52,098 nucleotides of DNA, from assembly GCA_017629275.1 (NCBI GenBank), contig JAGBXM010000009.1, positions 1 through 52,098 of the forward strand. Reading direction: 5' to 3'. Of this stretch, positions 31,899-39,957 are shown piece after piece. Position numbers and translations under genes: made by a program. The number at the start of each line of letters is the position of its first letter. The first letter of the stretch is position 1. The DNA is from Clostridia bacterium (GTDB lineage: Bacteria; Bacillota; Clostridia; Oscillospirales; Acutalibacteraceae). Below the pieces are notes generated by a model. That model made no database searches. It saw only the letters and a list, made by a program, of their open reading frames with translations, and had not been told where the DNA came from.

Positions 31899-32603
31899 TT
31901 GGAAAGAATCGATAAGGTCGTGGCAACCGGGTTCGGGTGTTCGCGCAAAGATTCGCGCGGTGTGATTTTACGAGGAAGAGTTTTGGTTGACGGTATTATT
32001 TGTCGGGATATTTCGATGAAGGTAGATCCGGACACTAACTTAATTACCGTTGACGGAAACGATATTTCTTTTAAAAAGAACGTATATATTATGATCAACA
32101 AACCCAAAGGCATACTTTCGGCATCAAACGATAAGTCTCGTGAAACGGTAGTTGATCTTGTGAAAAATGATTTTCCTAGAGATGGACTGTTTCCTGTCGG
32201 AAGATTGGACAAGGATACAACGGGTTTGCTGATAATTACCGATGATGGTGATTTTGGTCATAAGGTAATTTCGCCAAAAAGCGGAATAGAAAAAGAATAT
32301 ATTGTGACGTTGGACAAGCCTGTTACCGATGCTGATATCGCTGTACTTGAAAAGGGCGTTACTCTGGCAGACGGTACTGTTTGCCGACCTGCTGTCGTTA
32401 AACCTTATAAAGGCAGAACTGTTGTTTCTACAACCATTACTGAGGGGAAATATCACGAAATCAAAAGAATGTTTGGTGTTGTCGGCATCGGCGTTAATGA
32501 ACTTTCACGTATAAGAATAGGGAAGTTGGTACTTGATGTGCAACTTGACCAAGGCCAATACAGGGAAATTTCCGACGAAGAATTGGCTCTTGTATGGAAA
32601 TGA
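31899..32603 (+). CDS. RsuA/RluB family rRNA pseudouridine synthase
   Basis: The 234-residue protein has an S4 RNA-binding domain (about 1-55, ERIDKVVATGFGCSRKDS) and a pseudouridylate synthase domain with the catalytic Asp in GRLDKDTTGLLIIT near residue 110 and EGKYHEIKRMF near 190. The modified position (16S U516-type or 23S) cannot be told. A TTG at 31899 is chosen because GAGG lies seven bases upstream and it gives the family N-terminus; GTG 31893 is possible. Confidence 0.9.
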   Translation: MERIDKVVATGFGCSRKDSRGVILRGRVLVDGIICRDISMKVDPDTNLITVDGNDISFKKNVYIMINKPKGILSASNDKSRETVVDLVKNDFPRDGLFPVGRLDKDTTGLLIITDDGDFGHKVISPKSGIEKEYIVTLDKPVTDADIAVLEKGVTLADGTVCRPAVVKPYKGRTVVSTTITEGKYHEIKRMFGVVGIGVNELSRIRIGKLVLDVQLDQGQYREISDEELALVWK

Positions 32604-32712
32604 CTAAAAATACTAACGTTTTGCACTAATGTTTATGTATTTTTTTACAATAATCACACTATATTTGACATTTCATATAAAATATCATCGTGAACTTTGG
32701 ATAAATAAGGTA

Positions 32713-32741
32713 TTGAAAATTAGAATCTTATCTGTTATAAT
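32713..32741 (+). promoter_or_regulatory. Promoter of the sugar-ABC ATPase gene
   Basis: TTGAAA (32713-32718), a 17-base spacer and consensus TATAAT (32736-32741). A TTGACA at 32665-32670 has no matching -10. Confidence 0.8.
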
Positions 32742-32788
32742 CTTGTAGAAGCATTGAATTTATGCAATTTTTCTTAGGAGGAAAAACA

Positions 32789-33931
32789 ATGGCAAGCCTT
32801 TCACTTCGTAACATTTGTAAGAAATACCCCGGCGGTGTTCTTGCTGTTTCGGACCTCAATCTTGAAATCAAAGATAAAGAATTTATTATTCTCGTCGGCC
32901 CTTCAGGTTGCGGTAAATCAACAACTCTTCGTATGGTCGCAGGTCTTGAAGAGATCAGCGGTGGCGAACTTTACATCGGTGACCGTCTCGTTAACGACGT
33001 AGCACCTAAGGACAGAGATATCGCGATGGTTTTCCAGAACTACGCTCTGTATCCTCATATGACCGTTTATGATAATATGGCATTCGGTCTTAAGCTCCGC
33101 AAGACTCCGAAGGAGGAGATTAAGCGCCGCGTTGAAGAGGCTGCAAGAATTCTTGATATTGAACACCTTTTACAGCGTAAGCCGGCAGCTCTTTCCGGTG
33201 GTCAGCGTCAGCGTGTTGCTTTGGGACGTGCTATTGTTCGTGAGCCGAAGGTCTTCCTTCTTGACGAACCGCTTTCCAACCTCGATGCTAAGCTTCGTGC
33301 ACAGATGCGTACCGAGATTTCTAAGCTTCACTTGAGACTCGGAACCACCTTCATCTACGTTACTCACGACCAGACCGAGGCTATGACCATGGGTACCCGT
33401 ATCGTCGTTATGAAGGACGGTATAGTACAGCAGGTCGATACTCCTCAGCATCTTTATGATATGCCTTGCAACTCTTTCGTTGCAGGATTTATCGGTTCTC
33501 CTCAGATGAACTTCCTTGATGCTAAGGTTCTGCAGGAGGGCGAAGATTTCTTCGTTGAGTTCGGTTCCGAAGATACCAAGACCCGTTCCGGTGTTAAGTA
33601 CAAGATTAAGCTTCCCGCAGAGAAGAATAAGAAGGATTGCCTTGTTCCTTATGTTGATCAGGAGGTTATCATTGGTATCCGTCCTGAGCATGTTCACGAT
33701 GAGGAAGAACTCCTTGAGAAGTTTGCCGACGGTATTGTTGAGGCTAACGTTGAAGTTACCGAGCTTATGGGTGCTGAGAAATATCTCTACACCGTTTGCG
33801 AGGGTCAGAACATCAACGGCCGTGTTGCTCCGACTTCTACCGCTCACCCCGGTGAGACCATCAAGATCGCTCTCGAGCCCGGCAAGATTCACATTTTCGA
33901 TAAGAAAACTGAGAAGACTGTCACCAACTGA
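32789..33931 (+). CDS. ugpC: Carbohydrate ABC transporter ATP-binding protein (UgpC/MsmX type)
   Basis: This 380-residue ATPase energises CUT1 sugar importers. It has Walker [10 protein letters not shown] (37-45), Q-loop FQNYALYPH, signature LSGGQRQR, Walker [15 protein letters not shown]-loop THD and the C-terminal MalK-like regulatory domain (about 240-380) that contacts inner-membrane partners. It is encoded alone, with its own promoter and terminator and codon use suggesting strong expression. Like MsmX of Bacillus subtilis it is likely a shared ATPase for several sugar transporters elsewhere on the chromosome; that is inference. The ATG at 32789 follows TAGGAGG. Confidence 0.94.
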   Translation: MASLSLRNICKKYPGGVLAVSDLNLEIKDKEFIILVGPSGCGKSTTLRMVAGLEEISGGELYIGDRLVNDVAPKDRDIAMVFQNYALYPHMTVYDNMAFGLKLRKTPKEEIKRRVEEAARILDIEHLLQRKPAALSGGQRQRVALGRAIVREPKVFLLDEPLSNLDAKLRAQMRTEISKLHLRLGTTFIYVTHDQTEAMTMGTRIVVMKDGIVQQVDTPQHLYDMPCNSFVAGFIGSPQMNFLDAKVLQEGEDFFVEFGSEDTKTRSGVKYKIKLPAEKNKKDCLVPYVDQEVIIGIRPEHVHDEEELLEKFADGIVEANVEVTELMGAEKYLYTVCEGQNINGRVAPTSTAHPGETIKIALEPGKIHIFDKKTEKTVTN

Positions 33932-33944
33932 TGTTAATTTTATT

Positions 33945-33975
33945 AAGTGCCAACCGAAAGGTTGGCACTTTTTGT
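33945..33975 (+). terminator. Terminator after the sugar-ABC ATPase
   Basis: AAGTGCCAACC (33945-33955), GAAA tetraloop, GGTTGGCACTT (33960-33970), then T-tract. Confidence 0.9.
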
Positions 33976-34047
33976 GCTTCGCAGGTTTACATAATGTATG
34001 TTTTGTAATCAAATTGTAACTTTTTTTGACTATTTTGTAATTTACTC

Positions 34048-34076
34048 TTGAAAAAGTTTAAAAAATTGTGTAAAAT
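34048..34076 (+). promoter_or_regulatory. Promoter of the PucR-type regulator/ftsEX operon
   Basis: TTGAAA (34048-34053), 17-base spacer, TAAAAT (34071-34076) preceded by TGTG. Confidence 0.7.
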
Positions 34077-34127
34077 AACAATGTGTTGTAGCACGAATTT
34101 TGGGAAAACACAAGGAGTGGACATAAA

Positions 34128-35216
34128 ATGTCGAACAGACTGTTCCAGGGAATCATTCATCAAATTAAGGATGCTATCGATCGCACCGTAGGAGTCATTG
34201 ACGAAAACTATACCGTTATCGCTTGCAGCGACCTCGGTAGAATAGGAGAGACTCACGAAGTTATGTTCGCCGGCAACACAGGTATTAATGATACTTTTGT
34301 GCGCGGACAGTATACATATAAAATGTTTGGCACACCGCAGAGGGCAGAATATATCCTTTTTGTTGAAGGTAATGACCCGCAGGCTTCGAAATATGCCTCT
34401 ATTTTGTCGATTTCCCTTTCGAATATCAAGTTCTATTATGATGAAAAATATGACCGTAGTAACTTTGTCAAGAATGTTATTTTAGAGAACATTCTTTCGA
34501 ATGATATCAATCTGAAGGCAAGGGAGTTGCGCTTTAACAGCGACGTTGCACGTACGGTATTTCTTATCCGTGTAACCTCTAATAATGATGTTTCGGTTTT
34601 TGATATTATTCAGAATCTTTTCCCCGATAAAAATAAGGACTTTATTATCAATATCAGCGAAACTGATATTGCTCTTGTTAAAGAAACAAAGCCCGGTATT
34701 GAATCGTTTGACCTTAAAAACCTTGCAGGCTCTATTGTTGATACTTTGGCCAGTGAGTTCTATTATACCCACGCTGTTGTCGGTATAGGTTCGACGGTTG
34801 AAAGTCTTAAAGAACTTGCACGCTCCTTTAAAGAAGCGCAGGTTGCTTTGGAGGTCGGTAAGGTGTTTGATACCGAAAAGGCCATAGTAAGTTATGACAA
34901 CTTAGGTATTGCCCGTCTTATTTATCATCTTCCTACTACTCTTTGTGAATCTTTCCTTCACGAAGTGTTCAAGCGCGGCTCAATTGAAAGCCTCGATCAG
35001 GAAACACTTGATACTATCCAGAAATTCTTTGAAAACAATCTTAACGTTTCCGAGACATCAAGAAAACTTTTCGTGCACAGAAACACACTTGTTTACCGAC
35101 TTGAAAAAATCAAGAAAATCACCGGTCTTGATCTTCGAGAATTTGACCACGCTATTATTTTCAAGATAGCGCTTATGGTTAAGAAGTATCTCAGGGCCAA
35201 TCCTATTAAGTATTAA
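34128..35216 (+). CDS. PucR/CdaR-type transcriptional regulator
   Basis: The 362-residue protein has an N-terminal sensory region without an obvious known domain, a central GGDEF-like/CdaR fold (about 120-270) and a C-terminal PucR helix-turn-helix (about 305-355; NLNVSETSRKLFVHRNTLVYRL). PucR/CdaR proteins usually respond to small metabolites such as sugar diacids or purine intermediates, but the ligand here is unknown. It is seven bases upstream of ftsE, so it is probably co-transcribed with the division genes and may control them. AAGGAGTG precedes the ATG. Confidence 0.86.
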   Translation: MSNRLFQGIIHQIKDAIDRTVGVIDENYTVIACSDLGRIGETHEVMFAGNTGINDTFVRGQYTYKMFGTPQRAEYILFVEGNDPQASKYASILSISLSNIKFYYDEKYDRSNFVKNVILENILSNDINLKARELRFNSDVARTVFLIRVTSNNDVSVFDIIQNLFPDKNKDFIINISETDIALVKETKPGIESFDLKNLAGSIVDTLASEFYYTHAVVGIGSTVESLKELARSFKEAQVALEVGKVFDTEKAIVSYDNLGIARLIYHLPTTLCESFLHEVFKRGSIESLDQETLDTIQKFFENNLNVSETSRKLFVHRNTLVYRLEKIKKITGLDLREFDHAIIFKIALMVKKYLRANPIKY

Positions 35217-35223
35217 AGAAAGA

Positions 35224-35958
35224 GTGATCGTTATTTCCGAGGAGTTTGCAACAGGTCAGCGCCAAAGAACGGCTGAACCTTTGATCGAATTCAAAGGCGT
35301 ATCTAAAAACTACGCTAACGGCACCCACGCTCTTGATGATGTTAATATCAGAATTAATAAAGGCGAATTTGTCTTTGTTGTCGGTCCGTCCGGCGCAGGT
35401 AAAAGTACCTTTATGAAACTGATTATGAAAGAGGAAAAACCCAACACGGGTGAGATTACCGTTAACGGTTTTAAACTCAACAAAATGAAGCGTAGTCAGG
35501 TTCCGTATTTCAGAAGAACAATGGGAATTGTTTTTCAGGATTTCAGACTTATTCCCAATATGAACGTTTTTGAAAATGTTGCTTTTGCAATGCACGTTGT
35601 TGGTGCTTCGCGCCAGGAAATAAGAAAGAATGTTTCACGTGCGTTAAACCTTGTCGGCCTTGCCGAAAAAGCACGTTGTAAGCCGTCCGAACTTTCGGGC
35701 GGTGAGCAGCAGCGTGTCGGTCTGGCACGTGCACTTATAAACCGACCCAATCTTATAATAGCTGACGAGCCGACCGGTAACGTCGACCCGAATATGTCTT
35801 ATGAGATAGTTGAACTGCTGACCGAAATCAACCGCAGAGGCACTACCATACTTATGGTTACACACGAACATCAGCTTGTTCGTGACTTCGGACAGCGTGT
35901 TGTTATGATCGAGAACGGCAGAATTGTTGCCGATAACGCGAACGGAGGTTTGTTATGA
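35224..35958 (+). CDS. ftsE: Cell division ATP-binding protein FtsE
   Basis: FtsE is the ATPase of the FtsEX complex, which in Gram-positives gates septal peptidoglycan hydrolases. The 244-residue protein has Walker [10 protein letters not shown], the Q-loop VFQDFRLI, signature LSGGEQQRV, Walker [13 protein letters not shown] and a His switch in THEH. A GTG start is used with AAAGAAAG upstream. This gives an N-terminal extension of about 18 residues before the [10 protein letters not shown] strand; a TTG at 35281 would remove it but lacks a ribosome binding site. It overlaps ftsX by four bases. Confidence 0.94.
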   Translation: MIVISEEFATGQRQRTAEPLIEFKGVSKNYANGTHALDDVNIRINKGEFVFVVGPSGAGKSTFMKLIMKEEKPNTGEITVNGFKLNKMKRSQVPYFRRTMGIVFQDFRLIPNMNVFENVAFAMHVVGASRQEIRKNVSRALNLVGLAEKARCKPSELSGGEQQRVGLARALINRPNLIIADEPTGNVDPNMSYEIVELLTEINRRGTTILMVTHEHQLVRDFGQRVVMIENGRIVADNANGGLL

Positions 35959-36959
35959 AACTGACGAGCGTTAAATATCTTGTTTCTAACGGTTTTAAAA
36001 ATATCTGGCTCAATAAACTGATGTCGATTGCATCTATTGGTGTTCTTGTTGCTTGTATGTCGGTTATCGGTCTTGCTGTGGCGTTGTCTATTAACGTTGA
36101 TCACGCTTTGAGTCAGTTAGAAAAAGAAAACGTTGTTATGGTTTTCTTTGACGACCGAAATTCGGCACTTTATGCTGAAAGTAATCTGAATTCCGAAACC
36201 GGAACGTATAACGAGATTACCGAGAAAGACTACACCGTTCACAATTTTGAAGAAGCTATCAAGCTTTGTGCTGAGATTGAAAAGCTTGACAACATTGCTA
36301 CCGTTGAGTATTTTACGGGTGAGGACTCGTTGAATGACCAAATGGCCACAATGGGCGATCAGGCTAAATTTTTCGAGTCGTTCCTGTTCAGTGATGATTA
36401 CGGGAATCCGATGCCGAGCGGCGCCAGAGTGTCGTTTGTAAATCTGGAAAAATTCGATCAAACATTGGATAATCTTGAGGCCATGAAGGGTGTTGACAGT
36501 ACGTCGTCTACCCGTGATCTTGCTGAAAAGATTACGCTTATAAAACACGCCATCAGTATTGTTGGCTTCTGGATTGTTGCGATTTTGCTGCTGATATCTT
36601 TGATGATCGTTTCAAATACCATCAGAGTTACTATGTATAGCAGAAAACTTGAGATCAGTATTATGAAAGCGGTTGGTGCGACCGACTCTTTTGTAAGACT
36701 TCCGTTTATGATCGAGGGTGTCACTATCGGATTGTTGTCGGCTGTTATTACGGTAGTTATTCTGTATTTTGTCTATAAGGCAGTTGCAGGTACCATTCTC
36801 AACGTAATGACCATCGCAACTTTGATACCGTTTGGTGATTTCTTCTGGATTATATTTGGTATCTTTGCAGGTATCGGTGTGTTTGCAGGTTTGTTCTCCA
36901 GTGCGTTTATGATAAACAAGTATTTAAGAAAGGAAGGCAGTGAATTCCGTGCGCTTTAA
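35955..36959 (+). CDS. ftsX: Cell division protein FtsX
   Basis: FtsX is the membrane subunit of FtsEX. The 334-residue protein has a transmembrane helix at about 24-48, a large extracytoplasmic loop (about 50-195) that contacts the hydrolase, and three further helices at about 197-220, 240-262 and 295-322, the standard layout. The SRKLEISIMKAVGAT coupling segment of the FtsX permease fold is clear. Its start overlaps ftsE, and its end overlaps the M23 hydrolase start by 20 bases. Confidence 0.95.
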   Translation: MKLTSVKYLVSNGFKNIWLNKLMSIASIGVLVACMSVIGLAVALSINVDHALSQLEKENVVMVFFDDRNSALYAESNLNSETGTYNEITEKDYTVHNFEEAIKLCAEIEKLDNIATVEYFTGEDSLNDQMATMGDQAKFFESFLFSDDYGNPMPSGARVSFVNLEKFDQTLDNLEAMKGVDSTSSTRDLAEKITLIKHAISIVGFWIVAILLLISLMIVSNTIRVTMYSRKLEISIMKAVGATDSFVRLPFMIEGVTIGLLSAVITVVILYFVYKAVAGTILNVMTIATLIPFGDFFWIIFGIFAGIGVFAGLFSSAFMINKYLRKEGSEFRAL

Positions 36960-38145
36960 TTTCAAAAGAATTATTGCTTGTGTTTTGTGTCTTATTGCAG
37001 TTTTAGGCTCGGCATATATTACTGTCGACCTTGGAGCTGATAAAACCGCAAAAGCGGCCTCGGTTAGCGACTATCAGCAGTATATTAAAGATCTTGAGGC
37101 TGAACAGGCCGAGATAAAAAAAGAGATCAACAGTCTTAAGTCGGATAAATCCGACCAAAAGAAGATTAAGACGGCTTTGCAGAAGAATATTGATAATCTT
37201 CAGAGTCAGATTAACGCTTGTAACAAACAGATATCCAATCTCGATGCTACGATTGCTCAGCTTGAGGCGGATATTGTCACAAAAACAGAGGAACTCGAAA
37301 AGGCAAAGTACACCTTCAGACAGAGACTCCGTGCCATTTATATGAGCGGCGGTTCGTCAACGTCGACACTTTCGGTTCTTTTGAGTGCAGAGGATCTTGG
37401 TGACCTTCTCACTAAGTCGCAATTGACCAAGAGTATCAGTGCGTTCGATAATGCGTTAATGCAGAAGATTGTCGACGATATGAAGGTTATTGAGGATAGC
37501 AAGGTTGAGATCAAGAAGCTTATTGATGAACAACAAGCAACCAAGGTTACACTTGCAGAAAAGAAATCTGAACTCAATACTCAAATAAAAGAGGTTAATT
37601 CAACTCTTGCAGGTATTGAGGACGATATCGACGATCTTGAGGATAAGGTTTCCGCTCTTGAAAAGGCCCAAAAAGAGTATGAACAGGCTATAAGGGATGC
37701 ACAGAACGTAGGTTCTGATCAGAAGTATACGGGTGACTTTGCGTGGCCGTGTCCCGGTTATTATTATATTTCATCTCCTTATGGCTACCGTAATCACCCG
37801 ATAAGCGGAAAGTATAAGTTCCATAAGGGTGTTGATATTGCGGGTGGCGGAATCAAAGGCAAACCGATCGTTGCCGCTGCAGACGGTGTTGTTTCAATTG
37901 CTACATACAACTCCGGCGGTTACGGATATTACGTAATGATCAACCACGGTACAGGTAATGACGGTAAGACCTATTCTTCGCTTTATGCTCACATGACCAG
38001 ATATATCGTCAGTGTCGGACAGAAGGTAAAGAAGGGACAGACTATTGGTTACGTTGGAACCACCGGTGCATCGACAGGTTACCATTTACACTTTGAGATT
38101 CGCGCTAACGGTAATACTACTAACCCGATGGGATATTATAAGTAG
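36940..38145 (+). CDS. Coiled-coil M23 peptidoglycan hydrolase (EnvC/PcsB-like)
   Basis: This secreted 401-residue protein has a signal peptide (about 1-40, ending near AKAAS), a long two-part coiled coil (about 45-130 and 175-255), and a C-terminal M23/LytM endopeptidase domain (about 265-401). The zinc ligands are visible: HKGVD (His, Asp) and HLHFE (HxH). Coiled-coil hydrolases encoded with ftsEX are activated by FtsX during septation, so this is very probably its partner. GTG 36940 follows GGAAGG; GTG 36949 is an alternative. It overlaps ftsX, and a terminator follows. Confidence 0.93.
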   Translation: MNSVRFNFKRIIACVLCLIAVLGSAYITVDLGADKTAKAASVSDYQQYIKDLEAEQAEIKKEINSLKSDKSDQKKIKTALQKNIDNLQSQINACNKQISNLDATIAQLEADIVTKTEELEKAKYTFRQRLRAIYMSGGSSTSTLSVLLSAEDLGDLLTKSQLTKSISAFDNALMQKIVDDMKVIEDSKVEIKKLIDEQQATKVTLAEKKSELNTQIKEVNSTLAGIEDDIDDLEDKVSALEKAQKEYEQAIRDAQNVGSDQKYTGDFAWPCPGYYYISSPYGYRNHPISGKYKFHKGVDIAGGGIKGKPIVAAADGVVSIATYNSGGYGYYVMINHGTGNDGKTYSSLYAHMTRYIVSVGQKVKKGQTIGYVGTTGASTGYHLHFEIRANGNTTNPMGYYK

Positions 38146-38164
38146 GATTTATAGGTTTGTTTTT

Positions 38165-38192
38165 GGGGGCTGATTTTTCAGTCCCCGTTTTG
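38165..38192 (+). terminator. Terminator after the M23 hydrolase
   Basis: GGGGGCTGA (38165-38173), TTTT loop, TCAGTCCCC (38178-38186), one G-T pair, then GTTTTG. Confidence 0.8.
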
Positions 38193-38238
38193 TACAAATA
38201 TTAAAATGTTGTTAAATCAACAACAGATTGGACTGCTA

Positions 38239-39432
38239 ATGGATAAAAAGATTTCTGTCAAATGGCTTGTTGCGATAGTATGTTTGTTTACTGTGGCGGC
38301 TATCTGCATTACAACAATGTTCTTTTGCTTTTTTGTTGTTCCCAAAAGAGAAGGAACTCTGTATTGGCACAACCAAAAGTTGCTTGAAATAAAAGAACTT
38401 GTCGACAATTATTATATCGGCGAAATCAGTGACCAAATGATTTCGGACGGTATTGCAAGTGGTTATGTATATGGATTGAATGATGCGTATTCCGGTTATG
38501 TTACTGCCAATGATGCCGAAGCCAACCTTGATGCGTTGCTTGGATATAATACAGGTATAGGCGTTCAGGTATCGGCTCATCCCGATAATAATACGATTTA
38601 CGTCTTGGATGTGCATAAAGACAGTCCCGCTCAAAAGGGCGGTATCAAGTCTTCCGATGAAATAGTGAAGTTGGACGGTCAGGGTGTTGCCGAAATGGGG
38701 TATTCTGCGGCGGTTAATTATATTAAGTCGCGACCTTTGGGTAATATTCTGAAGGTTACTGTAAATAGAAAAGGCGAACTAATGGACTTTTCTGTTGAGT
38801 TAACTACTTTTTTGTCACAATCGGTTTTTTATAAGATGATTGGTGATAAGGCTTATATTCAGATAACCTCGTTTAATGAAGCGTCGGTAGACCAGTTTGT
38901 TGAAGCTGTGGATGCCGCAGAAAAGGATAATGCAAAAGGTATTATCTTTGACCTCAGAGGTAACGGTGGCGGCACCTTGACTTCGGTTTATCATATACTT
39001 GATTATCTTATTCCCGAAGGTTTGGCTATTGAAGTCAAGTATAAAAACGAGGCCGATTGCCAGACCTATCTTTCGGATGCGAATGATGTTGATTTGCCGA
39101 TGGTCGTGCTGACCGATGAAAATACCGCAAGTGCATCCGAATTGTTTACACAAGGTCTTAAAGACTATGAAAAGGCCGTTTCTATCGGACGTAAAACTTT
39201 CGGAAAAGGCGTTGTTCAAAGAACGTTTACCTTGAGTGACGGCTCGTTGGTCAAGTTTACGGTTGCCAAGTATTATACAGCTAACGGCACGTGTCTCGAC
39301 GGTATCGGTGTTGAGCCCGATTACCCTGTTGAATGGACTGAGGATGAATTGAGATACCGTTTAATCAACGGAATTGAGGCTGATAAGGACTTTATAAAGG
39401 CTTGTGCATATCTTGACGGTCAGTTGTCATAA
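38239..39432 (+). CDS. S41 family C-terminal processing protease (CtpA-like)
   Basis: This 397-residue membrane-anchored protease has an N-terminal transmembrane segment (about 8-32), a PDZ domain (about 95-180), and a catalytic domain with GNGGG, the TASASELF serine (about S300) and a GKGVVQ lysine (about K323), the Ser-Lys dyad of CtpA/Tsp proteases. Family members process envelope or sporulation proteins. Its proximity to ftsEX-M23 suggests control of the hydrolase or its partners. ATG 38239 gives the usual short cytoplasmic tail; an earlier ATG (38206) lies at an inverted repeat TGTTGTT/AACAACA. Confidence 0.93.
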   Translation: MDKKISVKWLVAIVCLFTVAAICITTMFFCFFVVPKREGTLYWHNQKLLEIKELVDNYYIGEISDQMISDGIASGYVYGLNDAYSGYVTANDAEANLDALLGYNTGIGVQVSAHPDNNTIYVLDVHKDSPAQKGGIKSSDEIVKLDGQGVAEMGYSAAVNYIKSRPLGNILKVTVNRKGELMDFSVELTTFLSQSVFYKMIGDKAYIQITSFNEASVDQFVEAVDAAEKDNAKGIIFDLRGNGGGTLTSVYHILDYLIPEGLAIEVKYKNEADCQTYLSDANDVDLPMVVLTDENTASASELFTQGLKDYEKAVSIGRKTFGKGVVQRTFTLSDGSLVKFTVAKYYTANGTCLDGIGVEPDYPVEWTEDELRYRLINGIEADKDFIKACAYLDGQLS

Positions 39433-39740
39433 TCTTCTAATACTTGCAATAATTCTGTATTACTGTTTACCGTGATGCCGTTTGTTAACAGTTCTCGGTC
39501 GTAAGGTGGCAGGTCGTCGATTAACGGTGAGGGGAGTACGTAAAGAGGCGTATCTTCATCGTCGGCAAATACTGCAATTTTGCCGTTTAGTGCTTTGACT
39601 GAGTATAGACTGTTTTGTATCGAGGTTTTGGTTTGCTCTGATGTTACGGGTTCTTTGTTGGTAAATGATGTTGGTAAAATCAGCATTATCGTAATAATAG
39701 TTATAACTAAAATCAAAGTTAATAGAAATCTTTTAAACAT
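39420..39740 (-). CDS. Small membrane-anchored protein with BofC-C-like domain
   Basis: The 106-residue protein has one N-terminal transmembrane helix (about 5-25) and an extracytoplasmic domain reading SVKALNGKIAVFADDEDTPL, then PPYDRELLTNGI and a LLQVLEDY end. This matches the pattern of the C-terminal domain of BofC, a forespore regulator of SigK processing, and of clostridial hypothetical proteins with only that domain. Function is uncertain. Start ATG 39738-39740 has AGGTG upstream. It converges on the S41 protease gene, the last 13 bases overlapping. Confidence 0.72.
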   Translation of the reverse strand: MFKRFLLTLILVITIITIMLILPTSFTNKEPVTSEQTKTSIQNSLYSVKALNGKIAVFADDEDTPLYVLPSPLIDDLPPYDRELLTNGITVNSNTELLQVLEDYDN

Positions 39741-39767
39741 ATTTTTCACCTGAAATTATTGTTGTCG

Positions 39768-39788
39768 CGGAATAAATTAAATATTCCG
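39768..39788. repeat. Inverted repeat between the BofC-like gene and the PBP gene
   Basis: CGGAATA (39768-39774) and TATTCCG (39782-39788) form a perfect 7-bp palindrome with a 7-base AT spacer in the divergent intergenic region 39741-39957. It may be an operator or a leader hairpin of the minus-strand gene. Confidence 0.5.
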
Positions 39789-39889
39789 TGATCAATACTA
39801 AAATCGGAAGTTTGTTGTGAAAAAATTCCTATTTTCTCATAATAATGCGTTATTTGTAACAATACTGTAATACAAATTTTACAAAAATA

Positions 39890-39898
39890 TGCTACAAT
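39890..39898 (+). promoter_or_regulatory. Extended -10 promoter of the PBP gene
   Basis: TGCTACAAT gives an extended -10 (TG at 39890, TACAAT 39893-39898); no good -35 is present at the right distance. The start codon is 60 bases downstream. Confidence 0.5.
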
Positions 39899-39957
39899 AG
39901 GATAAACACCTAATTTCGTTTGCAGTTGGTGTATCGACACAAAGGAGGCGTGAGTTT

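Noticed and set aside
32665-32670. Consensus TTGACA as a promoter before the sugar-ABC ATPase
   Set aside because: No acceptable -10 occurs 16-18 bases downstream; the pair at 32713-32741 fits better.
33170-34012. Long minus-strand open frame opposite the sugar-ABC ATPase
   Set aside because: It is antisense to a fully recognisable gene, has no family resemblance or ribosome binding site, and runs across the terminator; explained by codon bias of the real gene.
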